The notes beneath the pieces were generated by a model. The model did not search any database, had not been told where the DNA came from, and saw only the letters and a program-made list of their open reading frames with translations. A program made the translations under genes and the position numbers. From MWDV01 sp964634255 (GTDB taxonomy: Bacteria; Verrucomicrobiota; Verrucomicrobiia; Limisphaerales; MWDV01), in contig CAZWJC010000004.1 of NCBI GenBank assembly GCA_964634255.1, forward strand, positions 1-64,000: 64,000 nt of DNA. The letters are read 5' to 3'. Within the stretch, counting starts at the first letter, position 1; the number at the start of each line of letters is the position of its first letter. This document shows positions 51,739 through 58,233 of the stretch, piece by piece.

Positions 51739-53025
51739 TCAAATCCCCGCCATCACCTTCGCCGCCGCCTTGACCGTCGTTTCGATGTCCGCCTCACTGT
51801 GTGCCATAGAGAAGAAGCCAGCCTCGAACTGCGAGGGAGCGAGATACACGCCCGCGTCGAGCATGCCGTGGAAGAAGCGCTTGAAGCGCTCGCGGTCGGA
51901 CTTCATCGCGTCGGCGAGATTCCAGACCGGTTCGCTGGTGAAGTAGCCGCAGAACATCGAGCCGCAACGGTTGAAGGTCACGGGCACGCCAGCGGCCCTA
52001 GCGGCGTCGCGCATCCCGGCTTCGAGCACGGCGCCGAGCTGTTCCAGGCGTTCGTAACTCTTGCCCGAAATCAATTCTTCCAAGTTGGCAATCCCCGTCG
52101 CCATCGCCAGCGGATTGCCACTCAGCGTGCCGGCTTGATACACCGGTCCGAGTGGCGCGAGGTAATCCATGATGTCTGCCCGCCCGCCAAACGCGCCGAC
52201 CGGCAAGCCGCCACCGATGATCTTGCCGAACGTTGAGAGGTCTGGCGTAATGCCAAAGCGTTCCTGCGCGCCGCCGGGCGCGAGGCGAAAGCCCGTCATC
52301 ACTTCGTCGAAAATGAGTAGCGCGCCGTTGGCCGTCGTGATCTCGCGCAGAAACTCCAGCCAGCCGGGCTTGGGCACGAACAGACCGGCGTTGCCCGCCA
52401 CGGGCTCGACGATGATGCACGCGATCTCGTTCTGGTTCGCGGCGAAGGTGGCTTTGAGCGGTTCGGTTTCGTTGTAGGGCAACACCAGCGTGTGCTTCGC
52501 GAAATCCGCCGGCACGCCGGCGCTGTCCGGATGACCGAAGGTGAGCGCGCCACTGCCGGCTTTGACCAGCAAGGAATCACCGTGACCATGATAGCAGCCG
52601 TCGAACTTGATGATCTTGTCGCGCTTCGTAAAACCGCGCGCCAAGCGGATGGCGCTCATGCAGGCTTCCGTGCCGGAGTTGGTCATCCGCACCTTTTGCA
52701 CGCTGGGCACGAGCTGGCAAATCAGCTTCGCCATCGTGAGCTCGGCGGGATTCGGGATGCCGAAGCTGGTGCCGTTGTCCGCGGCGGCTTTGACGGCGGC
52801 GATGACCTTCGGATGCGCGTGGCCGAGGATGGCTGGTCCCCACGTGCCGACGTAGTCGATGTATTCGTTCCCATCCACATCCCAGATACGGCAACCGCTG
52901 GCCTTGTTAACGAAAAACGGCTTGCCACCCACGGCGCGGAAGGCGCGCACGGGCGAGTTCACGCCGCCAGGGATGTAGTTCAGCGCTTCGGCAAAAAGGG
53001 CTTCAGACTTCGCTCGCGAGATCAT
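51739..53025 (-). CDS. hemL: Glutamate-1-semialdehyde 2,1-aminomutase
   Basis: A 428-residue PLP enzyme that turns glutamate-1-semialdehyde into 5-aminolevulinate, the first committed tetrapyrrole precursor of the C5 pathway. The opening PGGVNSPVRAFRAVGGKPFFV is diagnostic. MTNSGTEACMSAIRLARGFT binds phosphate, FDGCYHGHGDSLLVKAGSGALT follows, FDEVMTGFRLAPGGAQ holds the PLP-pyridine Asp, and Lys268 in STFGKIIGGGLPVGAFGG is the Schiff-base lysine. The length is normal. It shows that this organism makes heme from glutamyl-tRNA rather than by a HemA-ALAS route. It is unlinked to hemY-hemH in this window. ATG at 53025; no signal peptide. Confidence 0.97.
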   Translation of the reverse strand: MISRAKSEALFAEALNYIPGGVNSPVRAFRAVGGKPFFVNKASGCRIWDVDGNEYIDYVGTWGPAILGHAHPKVIAAVKAAADNGTSFGIPNPAELTMAKLICQLVPSVQKVRMTNSGTEACMSAIRLARGFTKRDKIIKFDGCYHGHGDSLLVKAGSGALTFGHPDSAGVPADFAKHTLVLPYNETEPLKATFAANQNEIACIIVEPVAGNAGLFVPKPGWLEFLREITTANGALLIFDEVMTGFRLAPGGAQERFGITPDLSTFGKIIGGGLPVGAFGGRADIMDYLAPLGPVYQAGTLSGNPLAMATGIANLEELISGKSYERLEQLGAVLEAGMRDAARAAGVPVTFNRCGSMFCGYFTSEPVWNLADAMKSDRERFKRFFHGMLDAGVYLAPSQFEAGFFSMAHSEADIETTVKAAAKVMAGI

Positions 53026-53143
53026 GTTGCGAAGTTAGCAACGTGCCGCCGGGGACACAAAGCGGATTCGTGCTCATACCCGCGGTGCTTGAGCCGGGTT
53101 CGGCGTTCCGGGGATTGCGAAAGTGGCGGGAAGGCAGGAAACG

Positions 53144-53176
53144 AAAAACCCCTCCCAGTTTTCCCGAGAGGGGTTT
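53144..53176 (-). terminator. Rho-independent terminator of the porin gene
   Basis: On the minus strand the hairpin AACCCCTC...GAGGGGTT (8-base stem) is followed directly by TTTTTCG. It begins about 17 bases after the porin stop codon, the expected place. This is the clearest terminator in the window. Confidence 0.88.
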
Positions 53177-53192
53177 CGAAGTTCAAGCTCGA

Positions 53193-54383
53193 CTAGAACT
53201 TGTAGATGATGTTGCCGGCCAGCATGACGGCATTTTTCCGGCTTCCGTCGTCGGAGGAGAAGTACTCGCCTTCGTCAGCAATATCCCAGCGGACTTCGAG
53301 ACGGCTGATGACATTCTTCCACAGGTCGTACTGCACCGTGCCGGTGAGCGCCCAGGCTTGAACGTTGTCTTTTCCGTTGAGGCTGAAATTAGGCAACGTG
53401 CCCAACTCGCCACGAGCGTGGAGACTCAGCTTCTCGCTAGCTTGGTAGGAAGCATAGACCGCGGCAGCCCAGGCATCGCCCACGACGGCGTTCCCGCTAT
53501 CGCTGTGGTAGTCCAGCACATCCCAAGCGGCACCCACCTTGAAGCCTTCAATGGGCGTGTTGACCGTGCTGCCCACGTACCAACTGGTCTGGTTTCCGTA
53601 ACGCGTGATGTTGCCGAATGAGTCGGCTGCGAGAGACGAGCTAAAGCCGTTTACTACGCCGGCATACAGGGTCGAACCCGCGAGGAAGCCCCAGCTTTCC
53701 GGAGCTGTCAACGCTACGGAACCCATGTAGCTCTTGAAGGATTCAGCTTTTGTCGGGAATGCCCGGTCGTTGATGGACGGCCCGATCGTATTCGCGACGC
53801 CAAACGATGCGCTGAAGCAGTCGCAGAAGCGATAGCTCGCCAGCACGCCCGTGTGGGTTTGCGGTTCGATGCTGAAGCCGTAGGACCTCGTGTAGTTCGG
53901 GTTGTTGCCCGATTCCAGCGATTCGTAGCCGATGATCGTGTCGAACACGCCGACCTTGAAGTCGAGCCCGTTGCCAACCGGTGCGCGCAGGGCCACGTAG
54001 GCTTGGCGGATGGCAAAGTCATTGTTCTCGTATCCGACATCGCCGGAGAACGGGCTGCCGGTGGCCAGCATGCTGGCATCTGGCCCGGCCCACAGGTCCA
54101 CCTTGTAGCCCGCAGCCCATTCCGACTCGTCCAAGGCCTTGGCGATGGAGATCTGAACCACGTTCAGATTGAATCCGTCGGCCTTGCCATCGCTAAAAGA
54201 GTAGAAGCGTTGGTCCGTTCCCGTCCCAAAGTTCCATTGGGCCGAGGTGTCCACATAACCGCTGATCGTCGTGGCAGACAACGCGGTCATCAGCGGGACC
54301 GCGCTTTCCTCGGCTTGCGCGGCTGAGGCGAGACTGATCACGCCCACCGCCGCCAACCCTAACGTCCATTGATTAAACTTCAT
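53193..54383 (-). CDS. Outer-membrane beta-barrel porin, BBP2/OmpL-like
   Basis: A 396-residue outer-membrane protein. The ATG at 54383 has GGAGG seven bases before it, and a clean signal peptide follows (MKFNQWTLGLAAVGVISLASAAQA). The mature chain begins with TTISGYVDTSAQWNFGTG and alternates short strands rich in aromatic residues with polar loops: FNLNVVQISIAKALDE, AIRQAYVALRAPV, LDFKVGVFDTIIGYE, SLHARGELGTLP, WALTGTVQYDLW, RLEVRWDIAD. It ends in ...NIIYKF, the C-terminal Phe that the BAM machinery recognises. This is the BBP2 (PF07642-like) porin type common in Verrucomicrobiota. It is flanked by a strong terminator and by a leader with a candidate promoter and hairpins, so it is probably highly and separately expressed. 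Confidence 0.88.
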   Translation of the reverse strand: MKFNQWTLGLAAVGVISLASAAQAEESAVPLMTALSATTISGYVDTSAQWNFGTGTDQRFYSFSDGKADGFNLNVVQISIAKALDESEWAAGYKVDLWAGPDASMLATGSPFSGDVGYENNDFAIRQAYVALRAPVGNGLDFKVGVFDTIIGYESLESGNNPNYTRSYGFSIEPQTHTGVLASYRFCDCFSASFGVANTIGPSINDRAFPTKAESFKSYMGSVALTAPESWGFLAGSTLYAGVVNGFSSSLAADSFGNITRYGNQTSWYVGSTVNTPIEGFKVGAAWDVLDYHSDSGNAVVGDAWAAAVYASYQASEKLSLHARGELGTLPNFSLNGKDNVQAWALTGTVQYDLWKNVISRLEVRWDIADEGEYFSSDDGSRKNAVMLAGNIIYKF

Positions 54384-54483
54384 TTGGTTCCTCCGTACTT
54401 GGTTGGTTTCATTGCGCACCCGCGCAACATTTAATCAAGGCGAAAACCCTTCGCCCCGGCACCAACATGGTGCATCGGCTGAA

Positions 54484-54513
54484 ATCATTAGTGGAACCGC
54501 CCTGCAATGACAA
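54484..54513 (-). promoter_or_regulatory. Candidate sigma-70-type promoter of the porin gene
   Basis: On the minus strand TTGTCA (54513-54508) resembles a -35 box and AATGAT (54489-54484) a -10 box, with 18 bases between. The predicted leader of about 95 bases then contains two hairpins, GCACCA-TGT-TGGTGC and GGCGAA-GGG-TTTTCGCC, before the GGAGG site. Plausible but based on two weak hexamers. Confidence 0.4.
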
Positions 54514-54617
54514 CTAGTTTTTCCAAGGCCTCCGCCGCCTCTGACCGTCTCCGTCCCCGTTTGCATCATCGCGATTCCCCCCTTCGGTGGCATGTTTCCC
54601 GCGGACCGCCGGCGGGT

Positions 54618-55916
54618 TCATTCGTGCCGCAGCGCCTCCACCGGGTCCATTTGTGCCGCACGCATGGCCGGGTAGATGCCGAATACGACCCCTACCAACG
54701 CCGAGATGCTGAAGGCCAGCAACGGCGACCAGAGCGTGATGATCGTCTTCATGCCCGCTGTCCAAGTGACGATGAACGGGATGGCCACTCCCAACAGCAC
54801 GCCCATGATCCCGCCCGCACCGCTCAGGAGCACCGTCTCGACTAGGAATTGCAGGATGATGTCGCGTCGGCGCGCGCCCAAGGCCCGGCGGATGCCGATC
54901 TCTCGCGTCCGTTCGGTGACACTCGCCAGCATGATGTTCATGATGCCGATGCCGCCCACCAGCAGCGAGATGGCGGCAATGGAGCCCAGCACGATGTTGA
55001 AGATGCGCTTGGTGTGCTCGGCTTGCTTCAACATCTCCAGCGGCACGTCAATCGCGTAATCCTTCTTCTTGTGGCCATACTCCAGAAGGCGCTGGATCGC
55101 TTCCGACACGCTCATCACCCGGTCCAGATTGTCCACCTTCACGGTCACCTCATGGAATTGCACGCGCTCCGCCTCGAAGCTGCCGGCGCGGCGGCGCATC
55201 AGCAAATCACTGTAGCGCAGCCGGGCCGTCTCCAGCGGAATGAACACGCGACCGGTCGGGCCTCGGCTCTTGTCCGCCGTGGCTTCGTCCTTCGCGGTTC
55301 GGCTGCGAGGCTCCATCACCCCAATGACTTGATAGTAGTTGCCGCCCACGCGGATGTGCTGGCCCAGCGGGGTTTCCAGCGGGAACAGCGCGGGCACCAT
55401 TTCGGCGCTCAGCACGCACACACTGGCCCGCCCTTCCATGTCGGTGTCGGTGAAGAAGCGGCCCGCGGCAACGTGGTGGTTGCGCATCTCCGGATACCAC
55501 GGCACGGTGCCGACCAACTCGCAATCCACGCGCCGGCTGATGTGCCAGGCGTACTCGCGGATCAGCCGGGCCGGGAGCACGACCGTCACGCCGGGAATCG
55601 TGGCCCGGATGCGTTTCACGTCGGTGTAAGTGAGGCCGTACTGGAGGACGCGACTCTGACTGTCGCGGTCGCTGACCTTCTGTTCCTCGGGCGGCTTGAC
55701 GCTGCGGAGGATAATGTTCTGGCTGCCGAGGTTCTTGATCTGCTCCTGCGCCTCGTAACTCGCGCCCTCGCCGATGGCCAGCATCGCAATGACCGAGCAA
55801 ACGCCGAACACGATGCCCAGCACCGTGAGCAGCGACCGCAGCCGGTGCAGCCACAGGCTCTTGAAACCCAGCCGGACGGAGCGGCGCAGTTGTGGGATGG
55901 AAAAGCCGCGGATCAT
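54618..55916 (-). CDS. MacB-type ABC transporter permease
   Basis: A 432-residue permease without an ATPase domain. The N-terminal membrane helix (LRSLLTVLGIVFGVCSVIAMLAIGEGA) is followed by a large periplasmic domain (about 50-290) typical of MacB_PCD, with NLGSQNIILR and GVTVVLPARLIREYAW. Three C-terminal helices run at about 304-330, 355-385 and 395-420, and the conserved IGIRRALGARRRDIILQFLVETVLLS segment precedes the second. It ends near DPVEALRHE, the characteristic MacB/FtsX-family end. The ATG at 55916 is used, as the upstream extension is repeat-derived sequence. The gene belongs to the minus-strand TolC-MacA-ATPase-permease locus and is separated from the ATPase by 409 bases of repeats. 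It most likely exports a lipid-linked or peptide substrate. Confidence 0.88.
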   Translation of the reverse strand: MIRGFSIPQLRRSVRLGFKSLWLHRLRSLLTVLGIVFGVCSVIAMLAIGEGASYEAQEQIKNLGSQNIILRSVKPPEEQKVSDRDSQSRVLQYGLTYTDVKRIRATIPGVTVVLPARLIREYAWHISRRVDCELVGTVPWYPEMRNHHVAAGRFFTDTDMEGRASVCVLSAEMVPALFPLETPLGQHIRVGGNYYQVIGVMEPRSRTAKDEATADKSRGPTGRVFIPLETARLRYSDLLMRRRAGSFEAERVQFHEVTVKVDNLDRVMSVSEAIQRLLEYGHKKKDYAIDVPLEMLKQAEHTKRIFNIVLGSIAAISLLVGGIGIMNIMLASVTERTREIGIRRALGARRRDIILQFLVETVLLSGAGGIMGVLLGVAIPFIVTWTAGMKTIITLWSPLLAFSISALVGVVFGIYPAMRAAQMDPVEALRHE

Positions 55917-55960
55917 GAGGGCAGGGGGCTGAAGTTGAATCGAGGCGGAGCGGTGGTGGC

Positions 55961-56018
55961 GAAATCCGAAACTCGAAATCCGAAATCCGAAGGAAATCCG
56001 AGGCCCGAAATCCGAAAC
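55961..56018. repeat. CGAAATCC tandem-like repeat (family D, left)
   Basis: The phrase GAAATCCGAA occurs several times with small changes over 58 bases. Its reverse complement pattern (TTCGAGTTTCGAG) recurs at 56275-56326, so the two tracts face each other around a family A hairpin. Confidence 0.6.
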
Positions 56019-56136
56019 AAGCCCACTGCGGTGACCAAACGGCTGAACTGGGCCGCGCGTCCGTCCCGGCGCGCAGCGCATGCGAATGCTCGGTAAAGTC
56101 CGTCCGCAACTTCCGCGGCTGAGGGCGGGGCTTTGT

Positions 56137-56163
56137 GCTGCGACCGGAGACCGGTCGCGGTCC
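56137..56163. repeat. Single REP-like hairpin (family A)
   Basis: GCTGCGACCGG AGA CCGGTCGCGG TCC, with an eight-base perfect stem and the family A ends. It is the reverse orientation relative to 1153-1179. No partner is seen within 150 bases. Confidence 0.7.
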
Positions 56164-56274
56164 GGCGTAGCGGCAGCTTGGCAAAGCGCCGCCATTCTTT
56201 TGCGGTCCAGTTAGCGACGTTCTCCCGAGACGCCGCTACGAAGCTTCCGCACATTCCACCCAGGCCGCTTCTCC

Positions 56275-56326
56275 GGGCTTCGAACTTCGAGCTTCCTTCG
56301 GGTTTCGAGTATCGAGTTTCGAGTTT
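56275..56326. repeat. TTCGAGTTTCGAG tandem-like repeat (family D, right)
   Basis: A run of TTCGAG/TTCGGGTTTCGAG units reaching into the stop codon of the ABC ATPase gene. It is the complementary counterpart of the tract at 55961-56018. Nothing else is recognised in the 55917-56325 gap. Confidence 0.6.
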
Positions 56327-57012
56327 CATCGCCTGACATCACTTTCAATCTCGCCATCGCGCAGGCGGATGGTGCGATGCGACCGCTGGCCGACGCCAGG
56401 ATCGTGCGTAACCATGATGAGGGTCTTGCCTTGGGCGTTCAGATCGTCGAACAGGCGCAGGATTTCGGCGCCGGACGCCGAGTCCAGGTTGCCGGTCGGT
56501 TCGTCGGCGAGGATGACGAGCGGGTCGTTAACCAGCGCGCGGGCGATGGCGACGCGTTGCTGCTGGCCGCCGGACAGCTCGAACGGCTTGTGCTCCAGCC
56601 GCGCGGACAAGCCGACGCGTTCGGCCAGCTTGCTCGCGATCGCGCGGCTCTCTTCCTCGGGCCGGCCCTGGTAATAGAGCGGGATCTCGATGTTCTCCAC
56701 CACGGTGAGCTGCTGGATGAGGTTGTAAGATTGGAAAACGAACCCCAGCCGCGCGCCGCGCACCGCCGAGAGCGCGTCGTCTTCCATTTGAGAAACGTCC
56801 GCGTCGCCGAGCAGGTAGCGGCCGGACGTAGGGCGATCCAGGCAGCCGAGGAGGTTGAGCAAGGTGGATTTGCCGCAGCCGGACGGGCCCATGATGCTGA
56901 TGTATTCGCCCGCCGCGATGCCGAAGCTCACCCCGCGCAACGCCTCCACCGTCACCAGCCCCATCTGGTAATGCTTCCGGACGTTGTCGAATTGGACGAT
57001 GGAGGTAGGCAT
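56326..57012 (-). CDS. MacB/LolD-type ABC transporter ATP-binding protein
   Basis: A 228-residue ATPase. Walker A is MGPSGCGKSTLLN (residues 41-53), the Q-loop is VFQSYNLIQQLTVVENIEIPL, the signature LSGGQQQRVAIARALVNDP, Walker B VILADEPTGNLDS, and the switch His is in IMVTHDPG. It begins PTSIVQFDNVRKHYQMGLVTVEALRGVSF, as in MacB/LolD-type proteins. The ATG at 57012 is used, with a TTG at 57027 as alternative. Its first 85 bases are duplicated at 57740-57825. It powers the permease at 54618-55916 and, with MacA and TolC upstream, a tripartite export pump. The repeats between it and the permease do not interrupt either reading frame. Confidence 0.93.
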   Translation of the reverse strand: MPTSIVQFDNVRKHYQMGLVTVEALRGVSFGIAAGEYISIMGPSGCGKSTLLNLLGCLDRPTSGRYLLGDADVSQMEDDALSAVRGARLGFVFQSYNLIQQLTVVENIEIPLYYQGRPEEESRAIASKLAERVGLSARLEHKPFELSGGQQQRVAIARALVNDPLVILADEPTGNLDSASGAEILRLFDDLNAQGKTLIMVTHDPGVGQRSHRTIRLRDGEIESDVRR

Positions 57013-57108
57013 GTCGTCAGTCTTCAAACTGAGCCTGGCTTAGTCTTGAAGGTTCATGGTGTTGCGTGTCCCCTACAGCCAGCGACACGCGTTGGTTACG
57101 CGATTTCC

Positions 57109-57462
57109 TCATTTCAGTAAGGAATAGTGCGGAGCGTAGCTCCAAGTCAGGGTCAAGTTCGTCGCAACTATGATTGTTACACGGTAGCCCGCGTTTGGCT
57201 CGATGTAGGCATCAATGTCCGATTCAATTCTCTTGCCGCTGGCGCTGAAGCCAACGTGCAACCCAGATTCGCCCGCGGGATGGACTGTCAGTTTGCACTT
57301 CGCATCGGGAGCAATTCGTGAGAATCGGTTCGTGAATCCGTTGCCAGACACGACGATGTCAGACAGCTCAAAGGAGGACTCGTTGAGGATCGTGACCAAA
57401 GGACGCCGTGTACAGCCCACCAGAAGCACCAAGACCGAAACGCTGACAGATGGAATGTAAAT
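57109..57462 (-). CDS. Small putative lipoprotein, start codon unclear
   Basis: About 117 residues with a lipobox (VLVLLVGC) and a mature part that looks like a real folded domain (TILNESSFELSDIVVSGNGF, CKLTVHPAGESGLHVGFS, DAYIEPNAGYRVTIIV). I do not recognise the family; the alternating strands suggest a small beta protein. The normal start cannot be found. There is no ATG, GTG or TTG at a sensible place before the lipobox, except a TTG only six residues ahead of the cysteine. An ATT at 57462 is listed as the outer limit. The sequence just upstream (57480-57562) is a dispersed inverted repeat, so the original N-terminus or start may have been lost by repeat insertion. It may therefore be a decaying gene. 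Confidence 0.45.
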   Translation of the reverse strand: MYIPSVSVSVLVLLVGCTRRPLVTILNESSFELSDIVVSGNGFTNRFSRIAPDAKCKLTVHPAGESGLHVGFSASGKRIESDIDAYIEPNAGYRVTIIVATNLTLTWSYAPHYSLLK

Positions 57463-57479
57463 ACCACGTAGGAGTCGCC

Positions 57480-57562
57480 TAACGCAGAGGCGCTGAGAAC
57501 GCGGAGTAACGCGGAGAAAAGTCTTCTCTGCGAACCTCTGCGGTCTCCGCGTCTCTGCGTTG
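57480..57562. repeat. CGCAGAG/CTCTGCG inverted repeat (family C)
   Basis: A left arm of AACGCAGAGGCG, AGAACGCGGAG and AACGCGGAGAA units faces a right arm of TTCTCTGCG, CTCTGCGG and CTCTGCGTT. The arms (about 57481-57519 and 57525-57561) are nearly complementary. This type of repeat is one I have seen dispersed in environmental bacterial genomes; that is recollection and was not checked. Confidence 0.65.
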
Positions 57563-57604
57563 GGAAATTCGCCCGGCGCCTGCCCATCTCGGTAACCGCT
57601 GCCT

Positions 57605-57739
57605 CGTAGCGCAGACTTGCAGTCTGCCGTATCGCCGATTTGAAATCGGCAGGGCGTGGACAAACCCGAGGGCCGCAGAACTTCGCGGCGTCCGCAGAAT
57701 GCAATTCTGCGATACAGCAGATTGAAAATCTGCGCTACG
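57605..57739. repeat. 135-bp element with terminal inverted repeats and four hairpins (family B)
   Basis: Ends are CGTAGCGCAGA (57605-57615) and TCTGCGCTACG (57729-57739), an exact inverted pair of 11 bases. Inside are four perfect hairpins: 57611-57627, 57634-57650, 57694-57710 and 57717-57733. Each has a GCAGA-like or GCCGATT-like stem. The right end abuts the truncated ATPase gene copy. Such layouts suggest a non-autonomous hairpin element. Confidence 0.75.
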
Positions 57740-57825
57740 GTCACCCCGCGCAACGCCCCCACCGTCACCAACCCCATCTGAGAGTGCTTTCGGACATTGT
57801 CGAATTGAACGATGGAGGGGGGCAT
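57740..57825 (-). pseudogene. Duplicated 5' fragment of the ABC ATPase gene
   Basis: The translation PPSIVQFDNVRKHSQMGLVT, followed by VGALRGV, matches the start of the intact ATPase at 57012 with few changes. By eye the DNA of the two copies agrees at roughly 85-90% over 85 bases. The copy ends exactly where the 135-bp element begins, about 29 residues in, so no P-loop exists and the fragment cannot be a working ATPase. The frame remains open into the repeats by chance. Confidence 0.8.
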
Positions 57826-57829
57826 GGTT

Positions 57830-58213
57830 TCAACTTGGGGCATCGATAGACCTTGTTGGTTTCCAAGGCCAAGGACGGTTCGCACAAGAATCCCAAGCCT
57901 CATGGGGCGCGACATGCGGCACTTCGATCCAAGAGACAGGCGAGGAGTAATGGATTTCATCAATCCGCAAGTCAGATCGAGTTACGTTCCCGCACTCGTG
58001 AAGATATGCCATGACTGCTCTTGGTTCGTTACCCTTGACCCACTGCTCCTTCATTGCACGCTGCAGATCGGTCTCGAATTCCGACCACCCTTTCATGCCT
58101 GCTCGACTGGAAATCACCTCGCCAAAACTCACAAATCGATCCCACCGTTCGACGAGCCAACTAGGGGGAATGAAGTTGTAATGAATCGCAGTAAAATGGG
58201 TAAGTGATCCCAT
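57830..58213 (-). CDS. Hypothetical protein
   Basis: A 127-residue protein that I do not recognise. It begins GSLTHFTAIHYNFIPPSWLV and then has a stretch of ordinary protein composition: FVSFGEVISSRAGMKGWSEF, DLQRAMKEQWVKGNEP, MAYLHECGNVTRSDLRIDEI and HYSSPVSWIEVPHVAPHE. No signal peptide or membrane helix is seen, and no motif. AGGG lies about 11 bases before the ATG. It ends just before the duplicated ATPase fragment and follows the MacA gene by 20 bases on the same strand. It is probably part of the segment that separates the MacA gene from the ATPase gene; whether it is a cargo, an immunity-type or an unrelated passenger gene cannot be said. Confidence 0.55.
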   Translation of the reverse strand: MGSLTHFTAIHYNFIPPSWLVERWDRFVSFGEVISSRAGMKGWSEFETDLQRAMKEQWVKGNEPRAVMAYLHECGNVTRSDLRIDEIHYSSPVSWIEVPHVAPHEAWDSCANRPWPWKPTRSIDAPS

Positions 58214-58233
58214 AGGTTGGATTTCCCTCGTGT

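Noticed and set aside
57109..57963. One 284-codon open frame covering ATPase fragment, repeats and lipoprotein
   Set aside because: It runs through a 135-bp hairpin element and a second repeat; only its two ends have protein-like composition, so it was split into a pseudogene, repeats and a small gene.
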